A stretch of 64,000 nt of DNA from Irpex lacteus. Lineage: Eukaryota; Basidiomycota; Agaricomycetes; Polyporales; Irpicaceae. Below the pieces are notes generated by a model that saw only the letters and a program-made list of their open reading frames with translations, was not told the DNA's origin and made no database searches. Location: the NCBI GenBank assembly GCA_001986395.2, contig MQVO02000004.1, positions 1,860,001 to 1,924,000 of the forward strand, given 5' to 3'. Position numbers and translations under genes: made by a program. How positions within the stretch are numbered: position 1 is the stretch's first letter; every line of letters starts with the position of its first letter. Below are positions 1-11,442 of this stretch, piece after piece.

Positions 1-563
1 CTGACCCGTAGCTTGGTGAGAGAACCAGGCTCCGAAGGCAAACGTTTGATCTTGTTACGACTGATATCGAGTATCTCCAGAGACGGCATAATAGTCAACT
101 GGCATAGTCGTCAGTGGGGGAAAGTCACGGCTTCCTTCACGACTTACAACGTCAGGAAATGTCGTGAAGTTATTGTCCTTAAGGACCAAGTAACGGAGCT
201 GTGTTAGCAACGCAAATGCCATGGGTAGAGTAGTGAGGCGATTGTGTGCCAACGCTATCCTGTGTGCGTTTTCAGGCTCGTTGCGATAGCTTAAGAAAGC
301 TTAACAGCGTACCTCACTACTGTGCTCTCGCCGTCCGCATCTACTTGCCCCGCACCCGCCAGCTCGGACGCCCCATCCTCGCCAACATCCGTCAGGTTCT
401 TTTTAGCTAAGTCGAGCGTAAATCCACCGTCGGGAGACTGCTTGAACGCTTCAGTAATATGCTCTCGGCTCAGGGATACCGACGGCAGTGGTGATGGCAC
501 AGTAGCGGCTCTTGCAGGTAAAGGACGGCCTATGCTTGAGGCTTCGTTATCCGTAATGGCCAT
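1..563 (-). CDS. SOG2: SOG2-like leucine-rich-repeat protein, 5' part (runs off window)
   Basis: N-terminal part of a leucine-rich-repeat protein resembling fungal SOG2, a component of the RAM (Cbk1/Orb6 kinase) network for polarity and cell separation. Three exons are visible: 563-313, 259-148 and 98-1. Joining them gives a pre-LRR stretch containing SREHITEAFKQSPDGG and KKNLTDVGEDGASELA, then repeats with AHNRLTTLPMAF, LRYLVLKDNNF, MPSLEILDISRNKIKRLP and GSLTKLRV. Introns of 53 and 49 bases have GTACGC/GTAAGT donors and CAG acceptors, and the phases match. The start at 563 is the first ATG of this frame. The frame stays open upstream for about 30 codons without another ATG, so a further 5' exon is possible. 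The rest of the gene lies left of base 1. The SOG2 name rests on remembered family resemblance; LRR identity is seen directly. Confidence 0.75.
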
Positions 564-1082
564 CCCTTCGAGTAAGAAACGCTGTTTCCTTCGTTCTGGC
601 GATGTCCAGAGGGGGGCCGTGGTCTTGGACGTCGAGGCCGAGGTGAGACAAGGTCAACACAGCGTTGAGAGGCGCCCTCGTATGCATGTGGATGTCGCTG
701 TGCCGCCCAAAAAGGAAGGTGTGGACATTGTTTCGCCATCATCAGATCTGGGCCTCTTGTTCCGAGTCCATAGTTAATTTCTTTTATCTAACCAGATGAA
801 TCCACACAATAAGAACCCACATTAAGCTCGGCTATGCGAAAATAGTCCAATTGTGGGAGTATTCAAGAACTTTACAATCAATTTGGGCCGCAGTACGAGC
901 CATGAATATAGATCTACAATATGGTGATAGACAACAGCGTAGCATTCCTGCTTTATCAGAAGTATAAATATTGTACTATAATATTATAGGACTTATTCCA
1001 CAAGACTGTACTTATGTAAACGGCCAAGGCTGTCTACTCTTAATTAAATGCATCACTATGCCTACACGTACAAATTTGTAGC
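564..1082. other. Intergenic, SOG2 upstream / transcription factor 3' side
   Basis: About 520 bases between two minus-strand genes. The part nearest 1082 is AT-rich, with ATATTGTACTATAATATTAT at about 969-988, which suits a 3' untranslated region. Short ORFs here overlap the SOG2 5' region and show no protein-like pattern. Confidence 0.5.
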
Positions 1083-4044
1083 CTACATGTTTCCAAAGAA
1101 CGGTCTCATCCAGTTGGAGTCAGAGTAGCCTGGAGGAGTGGAGACGAGTTGCTCCAGTTCCTCCAGAGTATATGCCGGCGCGGGCATAGGTTGCGAAAGG
1201 GGTGAGGACTCCGTGTCACCGTAAGAGGGATTGCGGGTGCTCTCAACAAAGTGAGTCAGGCTGAAGTCCATATCTGGCTCGCCAACAAGTTGGCGGGCCA
1301 CGTGTCCTTCAAATGATGTACTTGTGCTCGCGTTTGCATATTGATTTCCAAAAGTCTGAGTCTGGGGGGTAAAAATGTTGGGCAGAGTGGTATCTGGCCA
1401 TGTGGACGAGTCAACAGAGACTTGCTCATAATGACGTTGCGTCTGATTTTGCGGCTGAAATGCTGCGATAGCAGCTATCTGTGCTTGCAGAGATGGCGTG
1501 AGGTACTTCTTCAAGAGACTGCGCAAGAACTTTGAGTAGAGCGCGGGGGAGTGCCGCCCGTCAAGGGCAACATCATCGGAACTCAGAATCTCAATCAATG
1601 CCTGAACCAAGCGAACAATCTCGGCGCATTGTTCGTCTGTCAACAGAGGAAGGAATTTTGGCCGAAGAAGCTATCTCGGCTGTTAGTAGGGTGTTTCCGG
1701 TGCCAGAGTGATGGTCTTACGTTGAGTAGAAAGGCTGCGGAGAATGCCATGTAAAGGAAGTTTGCCTGTAGACGCAAAAGGTGAGAAATCACGAACGAGT
1801 GGTGTGTGGACTGTTTATACCTCCAACGCCCAACTTAAGAATCCTGACGGATAGAGATGGTCTATGACTGTCTGAATCGCGGATCTGGCCATCACCATTG
1901 ACTGTTTGGTTCAATAATTTAGTAGCTGGACCACACAACATCATCAGACTTACCTGCTGTAGGACGTAGCTCTCGCGAGTGATGCCTTTCTTCACAGCAT
2001 ACTGGAACCCTACGGACAAGACGAGGAGCCGCATGTACGAAGAGATTCTGGAGTGCAGATCGTAAGCTGATATTGCATTAGGGGAAAGCAGGGCCTACAG
2101 AGTGAAGTTATGAGTGCGGTAGCGGATCACAGGGCCTGTATGGAAATATCAGTAAAGAAATACGAGAGAAGCTTGCGGACTGACAGAAGTTGTAGTTTGG
2201 GTCGGCGTTTAAAGTCGCAGACCACCATATCGACAGCTCTTCAAATTGCCTGTCGAAGTCAATGGCGTGAGCAACAACGTCAAAGCCCTGGTGACAAGGT
2301 ATCAGCGCCCTTTGCATGGCAATCCATCATGAGTGCGCGTACCTCTAGGTACTTTTGATTCAGGTCATCCCGAAAGCCCACCTCGTGCCTAAATTTAGCC
2401 AGCAGAAGCAGCATCTCCGAATACGAGCAAAGACCAATGTCGTATGGGGCGTTAACCAGCGGTGAGGCACTATACCAGACCCTGACGGCACTCCTCACCA
2501 CCTGATCATCTAGGCTCACCATATGCATTTTACCAAACTGGGCGGCGTGAGATTTGTCGACCGAGAAACAATTCAGCCATGTTCTGATGCGATTGAAGTT
2601 TTGTCGCTCGTCTGTGCCAGTAGGCATTTTGTCGAGCTCAAGCTCTTGCGCCAGTCTTCGCGATGGTTAAACGCGAGTGTGAGACGAGGGCCACCACTCT
2701 TATATCAAAGAGAAGGCACTCGTACCTGATGGCCGCCCCCATAAATAGCCAGCTACGATTGTCTGACCACTTCTTCTGAGGGATAGGATAGACGGCTAGA
2801 AGCAAAAACCCCTGAACGGTCTCGACGGATTTTTCGCCCGACACCAGTGCTTCTGCTGCAGCGTCCCTCGCAATATCCATGAGTACATCATAGAGCCCAG
2901 GTCGTCGTAGATAATGCCGTGAAGCACAAGCACATACTGCCGGTCGTTATGGTGAGCGGGTGAATAGGATCATTTAAGGTCTGTCACTTACTGACGTCAA
3001 AGAGAAAGTGACTAGTCCACATCAATATTTGCGGACAGTGAATTTCACCGTCCAGGAGGGAAAAGAAAGGCTAACCAAGTGCCGCTTATCAGATGATGAG
3101 CTATTCAGTGAGTGAATAGCGCTTACATTAATCCTTTCAAAAAATCTACTGCCGGTTAGGGAATGCGGAAGAAAAGAGGATGATAACTCACAGGTTGAAT
3201 AGATCTAAAACTTCGTAAGGTTCCAGAATACCTGCACGGAAGAGCATCGGCAAGCGTTCGTAGTTCGGGGCGTTTGCTGAACATGAAACAATGTTACTAC
3301 GGCAAGAGACATAGGGTCTTCCGCTTACGAGAGAGGTCCACCTGAAGTGGGCCTATGAGAGCAGAGTAATAGTGGCAAGATACCGGACGAACACGGCGTG
3401 CTATCCAGAGGCAATGGTAAGCCTTTTTCCACGTATTAAATACAATACATGACTCACCCACGAGTCCCCCTACGTTGTGGGTGGCAGAAGCGCGCCTTTG
3501 CCATTCAGTTACTTTGGCCTCCACACGTAGGCGATCGAACTGAGAGAGTAATGATCTGATCTGCTCGTCTTGTTCACGGGACCGTAGCTGCAATTCCTCC
3601 TGTGTCCTGGTCGAGCAATGTGAGCGAGTATCATCACAGAGCACGTATAGCAAACACCAACGGGGCAGTTTTGCGCTTCTTGCGACTACGAGGCGTACAT
3701 TCGTGGTTTCCTTCCTCGCAGCGATCACATTTTATGTGGCCAGGTGTAAACTGACAGCGTACCTGTTGATCCGTGTCGGAGAAGGTAGATCTCATAGGGG
3801 AGAATGGACAAAAAAGCTGACGCACTTTCAGGGATTTACAGTGTACACATGCCCCTGATCTAGAAGATAGGTTAGCTATAGACACAAACGTTGTATGGAT
3901 AAAGGAGACTTACGACTTCATAGTGGATCGTTTCCTCGGTGGTTGGGCATCTGAGTCACTGGAGGTACTGTTCTGCATATTCTCGATGTTTAATGACATC
4001 GCGGATATATTGTGCTGAGCTGGAGCCTGGGTGGCGCTCGACAT
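1083..4044 (-). CDS. Zn2Cys6 fungal transcription factor
   Basis: Nuclear regulator of the Gal4-type family. First exons: 4044-3914, 3859-3826, 3762-3662, then from 3606. The N-terminus is acidic/Ser-rich, then PPRKRSTMKS leads into the binuclear cluster. Splicing exons 2 and 3 rebuilds it exactly: CVHCKSLKVRC (C-x2-C-x6-C), a spacer, then KCDRCEEGNHEC (C-x2-C-x6-C), followed by the basic linker RSRKKRKTAP. Next comes a probable coiled-coil dimer region (EELQLRSREQDEQIRSLLSQ). Later exons include QKKWSDNRSWLFMGAAIR and RTWLNCFSVDKSHAAQFGK, the sort of sequence found in the fungal_trans middle region. The last exon (up to about 1640) holds a Gln/Ser/Thr/Pro-rich C-terminus ending WMRPFFGNM. 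Target genes cannot be inferred. Middle exon boundaries were not all resolved. Confidence 0.85.
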
Positions 4045-5354
4045 TTCCCGCGACGTGTCGGGATATGTGAGCTCTGGCAGTCAGTTGCAAGTGACAGAGT
4101 AGTGGGAAAGAAACCAACGACAGGCTGCAAAATATATACTTCATCAAAAGCTAGCTATAGCGGTCTGTCGTTTGCGGACGATCATACACCGAAACCCTGA
4201 TTGTGGTTTCGACCACACCAAGACAATGAGATTACCCAGTAACGCTTCATGAACAGGGTCCAGGGTCTGCATGTACGTGCGTACGTCCGAGGAGTACGTA
4301 GGATGAAAGGTGGGCGAGCTAACCAATTGAATTAGATCTTTACGTTTGGATCGTCAAGCGCGTCAAGCGTCAACGTAATGCGAAGGCAATGTACGAGTTA
4401 CAGCAAAATCTTATTCTGTAGATCAGGATAAGCGGCGGTCCAGGTGGCATTGCAAGGCGTGCGATGCAATCACCTACCTAATGACGGAGGTAGTCCGGCG
4501 AGCATGGTGTTAGTAGAACGTGTTCCAGTATGGGGAATCTACTGTCCCGCTGGACCTGCAGAGGGAAGGTTTCGGTTTGCGCGCCATGCCTACTGTCGAA
4601 GTAGACACCTTCCACTCATACTTTCCCAGCTGAGCTGAGCGGACGACGGGTGTACTGCCACAGCACTCCCTGACACCGACAAGAGCCATAGCGCTTGATC
4701 GCAGTCAGGGACAATGCACGGGAACCAACACACGCATCCTGTTGCGAAGTTCCTGACTCTTGTGCGCTAGAATTAGCATGCGCAAGGCGTTCTGAACCTT
4801 GTGAACTGGCGCGTGCATACCGGGTTGACCGAAAGAATGTGTTATGAATTGACAGAAGAACCTAACAATGCTATGCGTGCATTCTGCCCGACTCCTGCTT
4901 GGGGTGTATGGTATGTATCCATCATTCCACGTTATCGTCTATCGACATTGCCGCGACAATATGCGCGTCGCATGACCAGTGATTCCAATTTCATACGCCC
5001 TGTCCCTGAAACACGTTTATAAGGCGTTAGCGTCAGCAGAAATGCGAAAGAACGAACTTTATGTAGCGGAGGACGAGGAGGAGAAATCATTTCCAAAGCG
5101 TTGAGTAACTTGAGTTGGTCCGCGCTTGTGGGCGCGCCCGGCGCCCGCCGTCGTAGCAATTGTATCGGTGATGGATCTCTTCCCTTGATCTCCGTAGCCA
5201 CGTGGTGATCGGCACACTCCGTCCATAGCGGAATTGAAGTTTGCTTTTCTACACTCAGTGCTGAATTCAGGTTTGTCCAGAACGAACGGTGATACTCATA
5301 ACGGACACGAATAATTCGCCGTCTGTGCCACTATCTCCGGGTGTATCAATCACA
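4045..5354. other. Divergent intergenic region, transcription factor / SPB4
   Basis: About 1.3 kb between a minus-strand and a plus-strand start. Only ORFs below 90 residues occur, without recognisable composition or splice continuity. It presumably holds both promoters. I see no repeat, TATA-like block or RNA gene. Confidence 0.45.
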
Positions 5355-7875
5355 ATGACCACTCCCACCGCGTTCGCCGGACTGTGGTCATCCTTGCCAA
5401 CGACTCTCACACCATGGGTGTAAGTGAAAGTGAATCAATATAAGCAATGCATGCTAATCAAACGAATAATTCAGTCTAGATGTGATACAGGCTATGGGTC
5501 ATACTCAAATGACACCCGTGCAGGCCTCTACAATTCCGCTATTCATGCAGAATAAGGATGTGGTGGTAGAGGCCGTCACCGGCTCGGGCAAAACTCTCGC
5601 TTTCGTCATTCCGATTCTCGAGAAACTCATTCGCAGAGAGTCACGGCTACGGAAAAACGAGATAGGGGCCCTTGTCATTACCCCGACAAGGTGAAAGAAT
5701 TGTATCTCTGCTGTATGCTGTTGCTAACAAAGATATATCCAGGGAGCTTGCCACTCAGATACATGGCATTTTCACCAGGTTCCTTGATTCTCAACCTTCG
5801 GTCACCGTCGATCCCGACAATGATCACAGCGAGGAGAACCCTGAGAACGCCGAGCAGTCCTACCCTCCGCCTCTGTTGCTTGTATCATCAGAGCAATCAC
5901 CTGCTCAAGACTTACAGCGATTTCTCGCAACAGGAGCGGATATAATTATCGGCACTCCAGGTCGGATGGAAGAATTCTTACTCGGCAAAGGAAGAAACGT
6001 GGTAAATGTGAAGCAGCTTGAGGTTCTCGTCCTAGATGAGGCAGATCGGTCAGTCTGACTCAATTTGGCCACATGAGACGAGCAACGCTGATCCATGAAT
6101 AGTTTATTAGATCTTGGATTCCAACAAACGCTAACGAAAATACTCACACATCTACCAAAACAGCGCCGCACCGGCCTGTTCAGTGCGACCATGACGGACG
6201 CTGATGCTATTTCGGAGTTGGTTCGTGTAGGGCTACGCAACCCTTCTCGGATTGTCGTAAAGGTTCAAGCGAAGAAGATGAGGACGGGTGCTAGAAATGC
6301 TGACGGAGAGGCACAAAACGCTCGCGAACTTATCGAGGAGCGCCGTATCCCCGCCAAGTCAGTTAATCTTATTCTTATCAACCTCATGTTCTATCTAACC
6401 TGTGGCCTCAATACTACCTTAGCCTGCAAAACTTCAGCGTCAGCTGTCGCACATCCGAGAAGCTCATCCAGCTTACACGCATCATCAGTCATGAGATACA
6501 ACAGCAACAGTCTGCTCGCTTCATTGTTTACTTCTCTACATGCGCATGCGTCGATTATTTTTACCGAGTGAGCAGAGTCTATTCAACTCATGCTATTCAG
6601 CACCGCCTTTGCTAACACCCCCTGAAACCCATCACAGATCCTCTCGCCGCTCCTCCCGTCGAATGTTAACCTTCATTCCTTACATGGACACCTTCCCCCC
6701 GCAGCTCGCACCAGAACGCTCGAAGCCTTCGCTTCAGCTCCTGCCACCCCTTCTTCCCCTTCCATTCTCCTTGCGACAGACGTTGCTGCTCGAGGTTTAG
6801 ATCTTCCTGATGTTGATGTTGTCCTACAATTCGATGCGCCGTCAGACCCGAAGACATTCTCCCATCGATGTGGCCGTACTGCTCGTGCGGGCCGTAGTGG
6901 TAGAGCATGGACCCTTCTCGTAGGCAGGGAGGTTGACTACATTGGTGAGTAAATTCTTCCTGAGGCTTCTCGGCAGAGATGGAGAAAGGGCACTAATTTC
7001 ATAACACATCTTGTAGACTTCATGTCTGTTCGCAAGATTCCTTTGAAGGAGCAACCTGCGCTCAATCCCGACGGCTCCCCGCGGCTCAATAATGAAGACG
7101 ACGCTGAAGACCCTGAAATTCCACAGACGCTGTCAAAAATTCGTTCTACGGTACTCAAGGACCGAGCTCTACATGATAAAGTGAGTGCATCAACATCGGT
7201 GTTACCAAAGATTCTCAACAACCGCTATCTATATAGGCTGTAAAGGCATTTGTGTCCTTCGTGCGTGCTTATTCCAAGCATGAGGCCTCCTACATATTCA
7301 GAATAAAGGAGTTGGACCTTGTCGGTGTTGCGAAGAGCTTCGGGCTACTTCGTCTTCCACGGATGCCCGAGTTGAAGGATGTCTCGAAGGACGGATGGCA
7401 AGATGCAGAGGTTGATGTACGTACCTTTGCTCCACACGCACTATTTCACACGCTGATTGAGATGCAGTGGTCTTCCTATGCATATATTGATAAGGCGAAA
7501 GAGGCCGCACGGCTGGCCGAGCTTGAGAAACAGACCGTCATGGCGGATGAGGAGAAGGAGAAGCGCAAACAACGCCAGAAGCAGCGAAATGAGCAGAAGA
7601 AAACAAACATTGCATGGAGTCATAAGCTCACCAAGAGAGAGGAGAGAGAGAAAAGGAAGGAAAAGAAAGAGCGCAAGAAGAAGTGGGAGCGAGCCCAGCA
7701 AGCCGAAGAGCAAGCTACTGCCGCCGGATCCGCGAAGAGAGGTAGGGATTCCAGCGACGAGGACGATGATGGAGATGACTGGGCAGAGCTAGCGAAAGAG
7801 GAACGGATGGCCAAGAAATTGAAGAAAGGCGAAATTTCGCAGACGGAGTTTGACAGTCAATTTCCTGACCTATAG
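5355..7875 (+). CDS. SPB4: DEAD-box RNA helicase SPB4 (DDX55), 60S ribosome assembly
   Basis: ATP-dependent RNA helicase of the SPB4/DDX55 family, a nucleolar factor for 27S pre-rRNA processing and 60S assembly. Exons: 5355-5419, 5475-5690, 5743-6048, 6103-6357, 6423-6567, 6638-6944, 7017-7180, 7237-7416, 7468-7875, giving 681 residues with consistent phases. Motifs in order: Q motif [12 protein letters not shown]; motif I AVTGSGKT; Ia PTRELATQ (split by an intron); GTPGR; motif II DEADR; motif [17 protein letters not shown] starting the second RecA domain; [10 protein letters not shown]; motif [15 protein letters not shown]. After the core comes the SPB4-typical region [16 protein letters not shown], then a Lys/Glu-rich tail with an acidic patch ([10 protein letters not shown]). 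The start at 5355 gives [16 protein letters not shown], the usual family N-terminus. One of the surest calls in the window. Confidence 0.95.
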
Positions 7876-8259
7876 ATCTCTGCGACCTGTGCATATATAT
7901 CTTCACCCACCGGTCCCCGCTTATTCTACAGCTCCCTGTTGCATCTCCCTCACCACTAGTCTTTACTTAGATTATGTTGTATTTTTCCGTTTGTAATTCA
8001 CCAATGTTTTCTCCAGTGGACAGCTGAAATACATGGATGCGTGAATCTGTATTATTGGCTTGCTTCCTATTAGGCGCCCATTCAGTGTGCCGAAATGTGG
8101 CCGGCTCGTGCTTCACTCGTGCTTGCACCTCGACTTCACCGTCTCTCACTCAACATCTTCTCTCTGCTTTGACACGTATGCAACACGCGTGATTGGGCTC
8201 GTATAGCGTTCTGAAGGCGCAGCATACCTAGAAAGGCCTGAACACACGCGAGCGACTCA
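7876..8259. other. Intergenic, SPB4 3' / C3H1 gene promoter
   Basis: About 380 bases between two tandem plus-strand genes. A C+T-rich stretch at roughly 8115-8165 lies upstream of the next start, as is common in basidiomycete promoters. Nothing else stands out. Confidence 0.4.
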
Positions 8260-10744
8260 ATGGCCGGGTCACCAAGAAAACCCTACAAGAGATGCCATGT
8301 GCGTATATGGCGTAGGCCTCGCATAAATGACGCTTACTATATTCTCACATTCATGCACAGTGGTATGATGACGATGGCAACCCGAGGTCGAGCACCGCTG
8401 GGATAGGGTGTACTCGATCTAATTGCCATTTCGTGCACCCGGACGACAAAGAGTGGCAGGGTGCCGCATTATCATATCCACCTTCGAATCACTTGCTGCG
8501 ACAACCTCCATCTGACCGTAAAGAAAGAGATCCAAATCTCAGGCCACCCAGTACATATTCGAACCTCCCCGCAGGAACGGCATCTTCGTCCTCTTCAAGC
8601 GCGTTTCCGGAACGTAAATCCAGCATCTCGAGCTTACGGCAGTCGTCAATGGATAGCACCTCGCTGCGCAAGGACTCATATGACAAGATTCCACCGTCAA
8701 GTTCAAGGTCCTCACTGGGCGATCTCCGTGACCGTGAGAGGGTACGCAGAGAGAGCGGTGGGTCGGCACGAGATACTCGAGGTTCAGAGAGGAAGGATGA
8801 GCTGCGAAGAGAAGAGTCACGGAGAGACGAACCTCGGAGGGATGAAACACGGAGAGAAGAGTCACGGAGCGAAAGGAGGCTTTCATCGAGGGATAGTGGA
8901 AGGATTGCGAACGATGAGAAGTGGCCCGAGGACAGGAGGTCTGCCGAGAGGAGGTCAGAAGACAGGCGTCCGAGTACCAGTGAGAAGAGAGATTCTGTTT
9001 CAAGCGCACCTTCGCTTTCACGCGCCATACCACCATCATCTTCGGACGCTATGCCACCTCCAACGGTAAAGTCAATGGCGCATTCAAGCACAACGACACA
9101 GCTTCGAGAAAGGGAGGACAAGTTGGACCAGTGGGTACTTCGAATAAAGTGCGTACATCATCCTTTTGACCCTTGTGTTATTGTTGCTTATGTGCGAAAC
9201 TTGTCACGAAGAGAATTAACCTCAGCAGTGTCTACTCGGATCGAGACTCTCAAGCTAGAGGGAGACTTAGCTGGGCTTAAACGGGTTACTGCATCGCGAC
9301 AATTCTTTGACATGTCGGATCAGACTCAGCGGAAACTGAAGAAGCAAGTTGGAGACGTCGAGACTCGACTCAAAGCGATGCGGGATAATCTGAACGATAT
9401 CGTCAATAGACTGGTCGACTCGGACTTTTGGCCTATGCCTCCCAGACCTTCCGGCAAGGATGCTGTACATGCCACCGACGACGACAAATTCAGGGAGATG
9501 CGACTCACAGTTATGTCTCTGAAGGGCAAAATAAAGGAGATAGAGGAAGAGAGGCAGAAGACAGTCAAGCTGGAGGCATCTGTGCTTAAGAACAGCGCGA
9601 AATTAAACTCAGGGCTGCCCACACCGACACTCCCTGCGTCGACTTCGACGCCAACGCTCCCCGTCAGCCGACTTGACGCTATGGATGTGGATGAGCAACG
9701 ACCCGCGAAGCGACGGCGTGTATCGGAGGAAAGAGATCAACCGCAACAATCTGAACAACCTTCCGCAGAGGGCTCTACTTCCGGCAGGGATTTTGATGCG
9801 CTTTTCGACAGGCTCAACGCTTTTGAAGAGAAGTTGGTTGAAATCGAAAACGAAATGGTGACGTTCGACCAGACAATATCTTCGGTTGTCGAGGACCGGC
9901 TGGAAGACAGATTCGGTGATCTCACCATTCTTCCAGGCGGGTCGCGGTCGGGGGAGGCAGTCGGTGGGGCTGGCCCGATAGATACGGGTCAACTGACGGG
10001 GAAACTGCATGAACTGGAGGTCGAGTTCGGGCAGGCAGCGAATGAGATCAAGGAACTGGCGGACACGATGGCCAGCATGTTTACTGAGTTGACTGTAATG
10101 CGAGAGGAGAACACACACGTGAGGACAGAGAATGAGAGGATGAAGGCGACAATAGCCAAGGTGAGTGTCTTCCCTCTACGCCTGCTATAATTCGCTGAAC
10201 CTTTTTTCTCGCGCCGGACAAGTGGGAGGAAAGACAGAACGCTACAGAGGAGATGCTGAAAGAGCAGAAATCGGAAATCAGAGCTCTGAATGCAGCACTG
10301 ACAGCGTACATCTCAAGACCTCCTGACCCCGTGCCACCTCCAATTCTTCCTGACACCCAGATGCTCGCAGAAGCACTCCGACCATCCATCGTGTCCTCCG
10401 TGCGGCAAGAAATCGAACCGATGCTACATAACCTCCATGGCGACGTGCAGAAGATCTTGGTAGACCACACGACAGAGATCACGGGTAACGTTATGGCGAA
10501 GCTCATCGTCGTGCTGAAAACACAGGCTGCGATTCAGGAATTTATGGAGAACGAGAGGCGGGCGGCGTCGTTACCAGCTCCCTCCGGCGATCCTGGCCCC
10601 CATACTCACGCTCTCACCCACATCAATGGTACAACACCAGTGAATGGTGCCCCTGCTTCGGTCAGCAAGACGTCGCCAAAACCTTCGCCGCCACCACCGC
10701 CAATTACTCAAAGCGAACAACACCCACCAACGGTACCACCATGA
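8260..10744 (+). CDS. C3H1 zinc-finger, Arg/Glu/Ser-rich coiled-coil protein
   Basis: Not a family I can name. Exon 1 (8260-8298) encodes MAGSPRKPYKRCH and exon 2 starts at 8361 with WYDDDGNPR. Together they form a C3H1-type zinc finger ending CTRSNCHFVH (C-x4-C-x3-H) at about residues 36-45, with the first Cys in KRC from exon 1. Then come a Ser/Pro-rich stretch, an Arg/Glu/Asp block of near-repeats (about 8801-8880), and long charged heptad regions (KKQVGDVETRLKAMRDNL, then NAFEEKLVEIENEMVTFDQ). A basic patch PAKRRRV could be a nuclear signal. The C-terminus is Pro-rich. An intron at 10161-10222 is clear. The segment 9149-9211 is 63 bases, starts GTGCGT, ends AAG, and its removal joins LRIK to ELTSAVSTR, so it is probably a third, in-frame intron, giving about 765 residues. 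RNA binding or chromatin work is only a guess. Confidence 0.8.
8801..8880 (+). repeat. Degenerate short tandem repeat coding RRDE/RREE units
   Basis: Imperfect repeats of about 12-15 bases based on CGGAGAGA(C/A)GA within the C3H1 gene. They encode a run of units like RREES, RRDEP, RRDET and RREES. This resembles the R(E/D/S)-rich tracts of splicing-related proteins and is a likely site of length variation. Confidence 0.6.
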
Positions 10745-10971
10745 TATGCAATCCTACTAGACATTATGTTTTATCGATTTGCTGTGCTTTCTGCTTTTTT
10801 GTTCGACCACTGTCCGCCGCCGATCACGCTTGCTACGCTTAATTCTCCTTGTTGCCCCGATCCATAAGTTTTGGTCAGCATATAAGGTGCATAAATACAT
10901 CTGTTCAGGCTGCGGTGTACTGTGATATACAGCAGTGAGAACAGGTAATGAACAGAAAAATAAACAAAAAA

Positions 10972-11073
10972 TGGACCCTCCGAGGGTCGAACTCGGGACC
11001 TTTGCATTGGAAATGCTCAAGCCAAGACATTTAGCCACATAAGTACAAAGCTCTACCACTGAGCTAAGGGTCC
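10972..11073 (-). tRNA. tRNA-Ile(UAU), 30-base intron
   Basis: Full cloverleaf on the minus strand. Acceptor stem GGACCCT pairs with AGGGTCC, then discriminator A. D arm is GCTC-AGTGGTA-GAGC. Anticodon stem TTGTA pairs with TGCAA. Variable loop AGGTC. T arm is CCGAG-TTCGACC-CTCGG. The anticodon loop reads C T TAT G, then the intron, then A. Counting 72 mature bases leaves a 30-base intron in the usual place after position 37. The anticodon is UAU (isoleucine, codon AUA), but position 37 is G where A is expected. The isotype is therefore by anticodon only. Downstream tRNA of a tandem pair. Confidence 0.85.
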
Positions 11074-11152
11074 AATGCTTTTGGAGCTTATCAGTTTATT
11101 ATCAATATTAAGCGCATCCCCTCAGGCCACAAGTAAAAATGCAGAAAGGTGG

Positions 11153-11237
11153 TGGACCCTCCGAGAATCGAACTCGGGACCCTTGCATAAACTTTATCCA
11201 CATAAGTACAAAGCTCTACCGATTGAGCTAAGGGTCC
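11153..11237 (-). tRNA. tRNA-Ile(UAU), 12-base intron
   Basis: Second tRNA gene, 79 bases upstream of the first in transcription order. Acceptor, D, anticodon and T stems are almost identical to its partner (D loop AATCGGTA; T arm CCGAG-TTCGATT-CTCGG). The anticodon loop is again C T TAT G, intron, A. With 73 mature bases the intron is 12 bases, read TGGATAAAGTTT. This is very likely a tandem duplicate whose intron has changed length. The same G at position 37 occurs. Confidence 0.85.
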
Positions 11238-11442
11238 GCATCCGCCGATTTTCCAGCTAGCGAGGTCCATGGTACGGGGCTTGATTTGAAGGACGCTGAA
11301 CACCACACAGTCAGGTTGGAGTACTGTTGGAGATTGAGTCGGTATGTACATGTAGTCCCTCATAAATACCGCAGTAAGATTGTTATAGCTTACGATCTTA
11401 AAGCGGCATTCGTATTCGTACCTAACACCGAAAGAACGAAGT

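Noticed and set aside
4970..5201. Minus-strand ORF upstream of SPB4
   Set aside because: 89 codons of Arg/Pro/Leu-rich sequence with no conservation cue. It lies in a divergent promoter region.
8461..9121. Long ORFs in other frames over the C3H1 gene (202 and 210 codons)
   Set aside because: They are shadows of the Arg/Glu/Ser-rich repeat coding region and end where the repeat ends.
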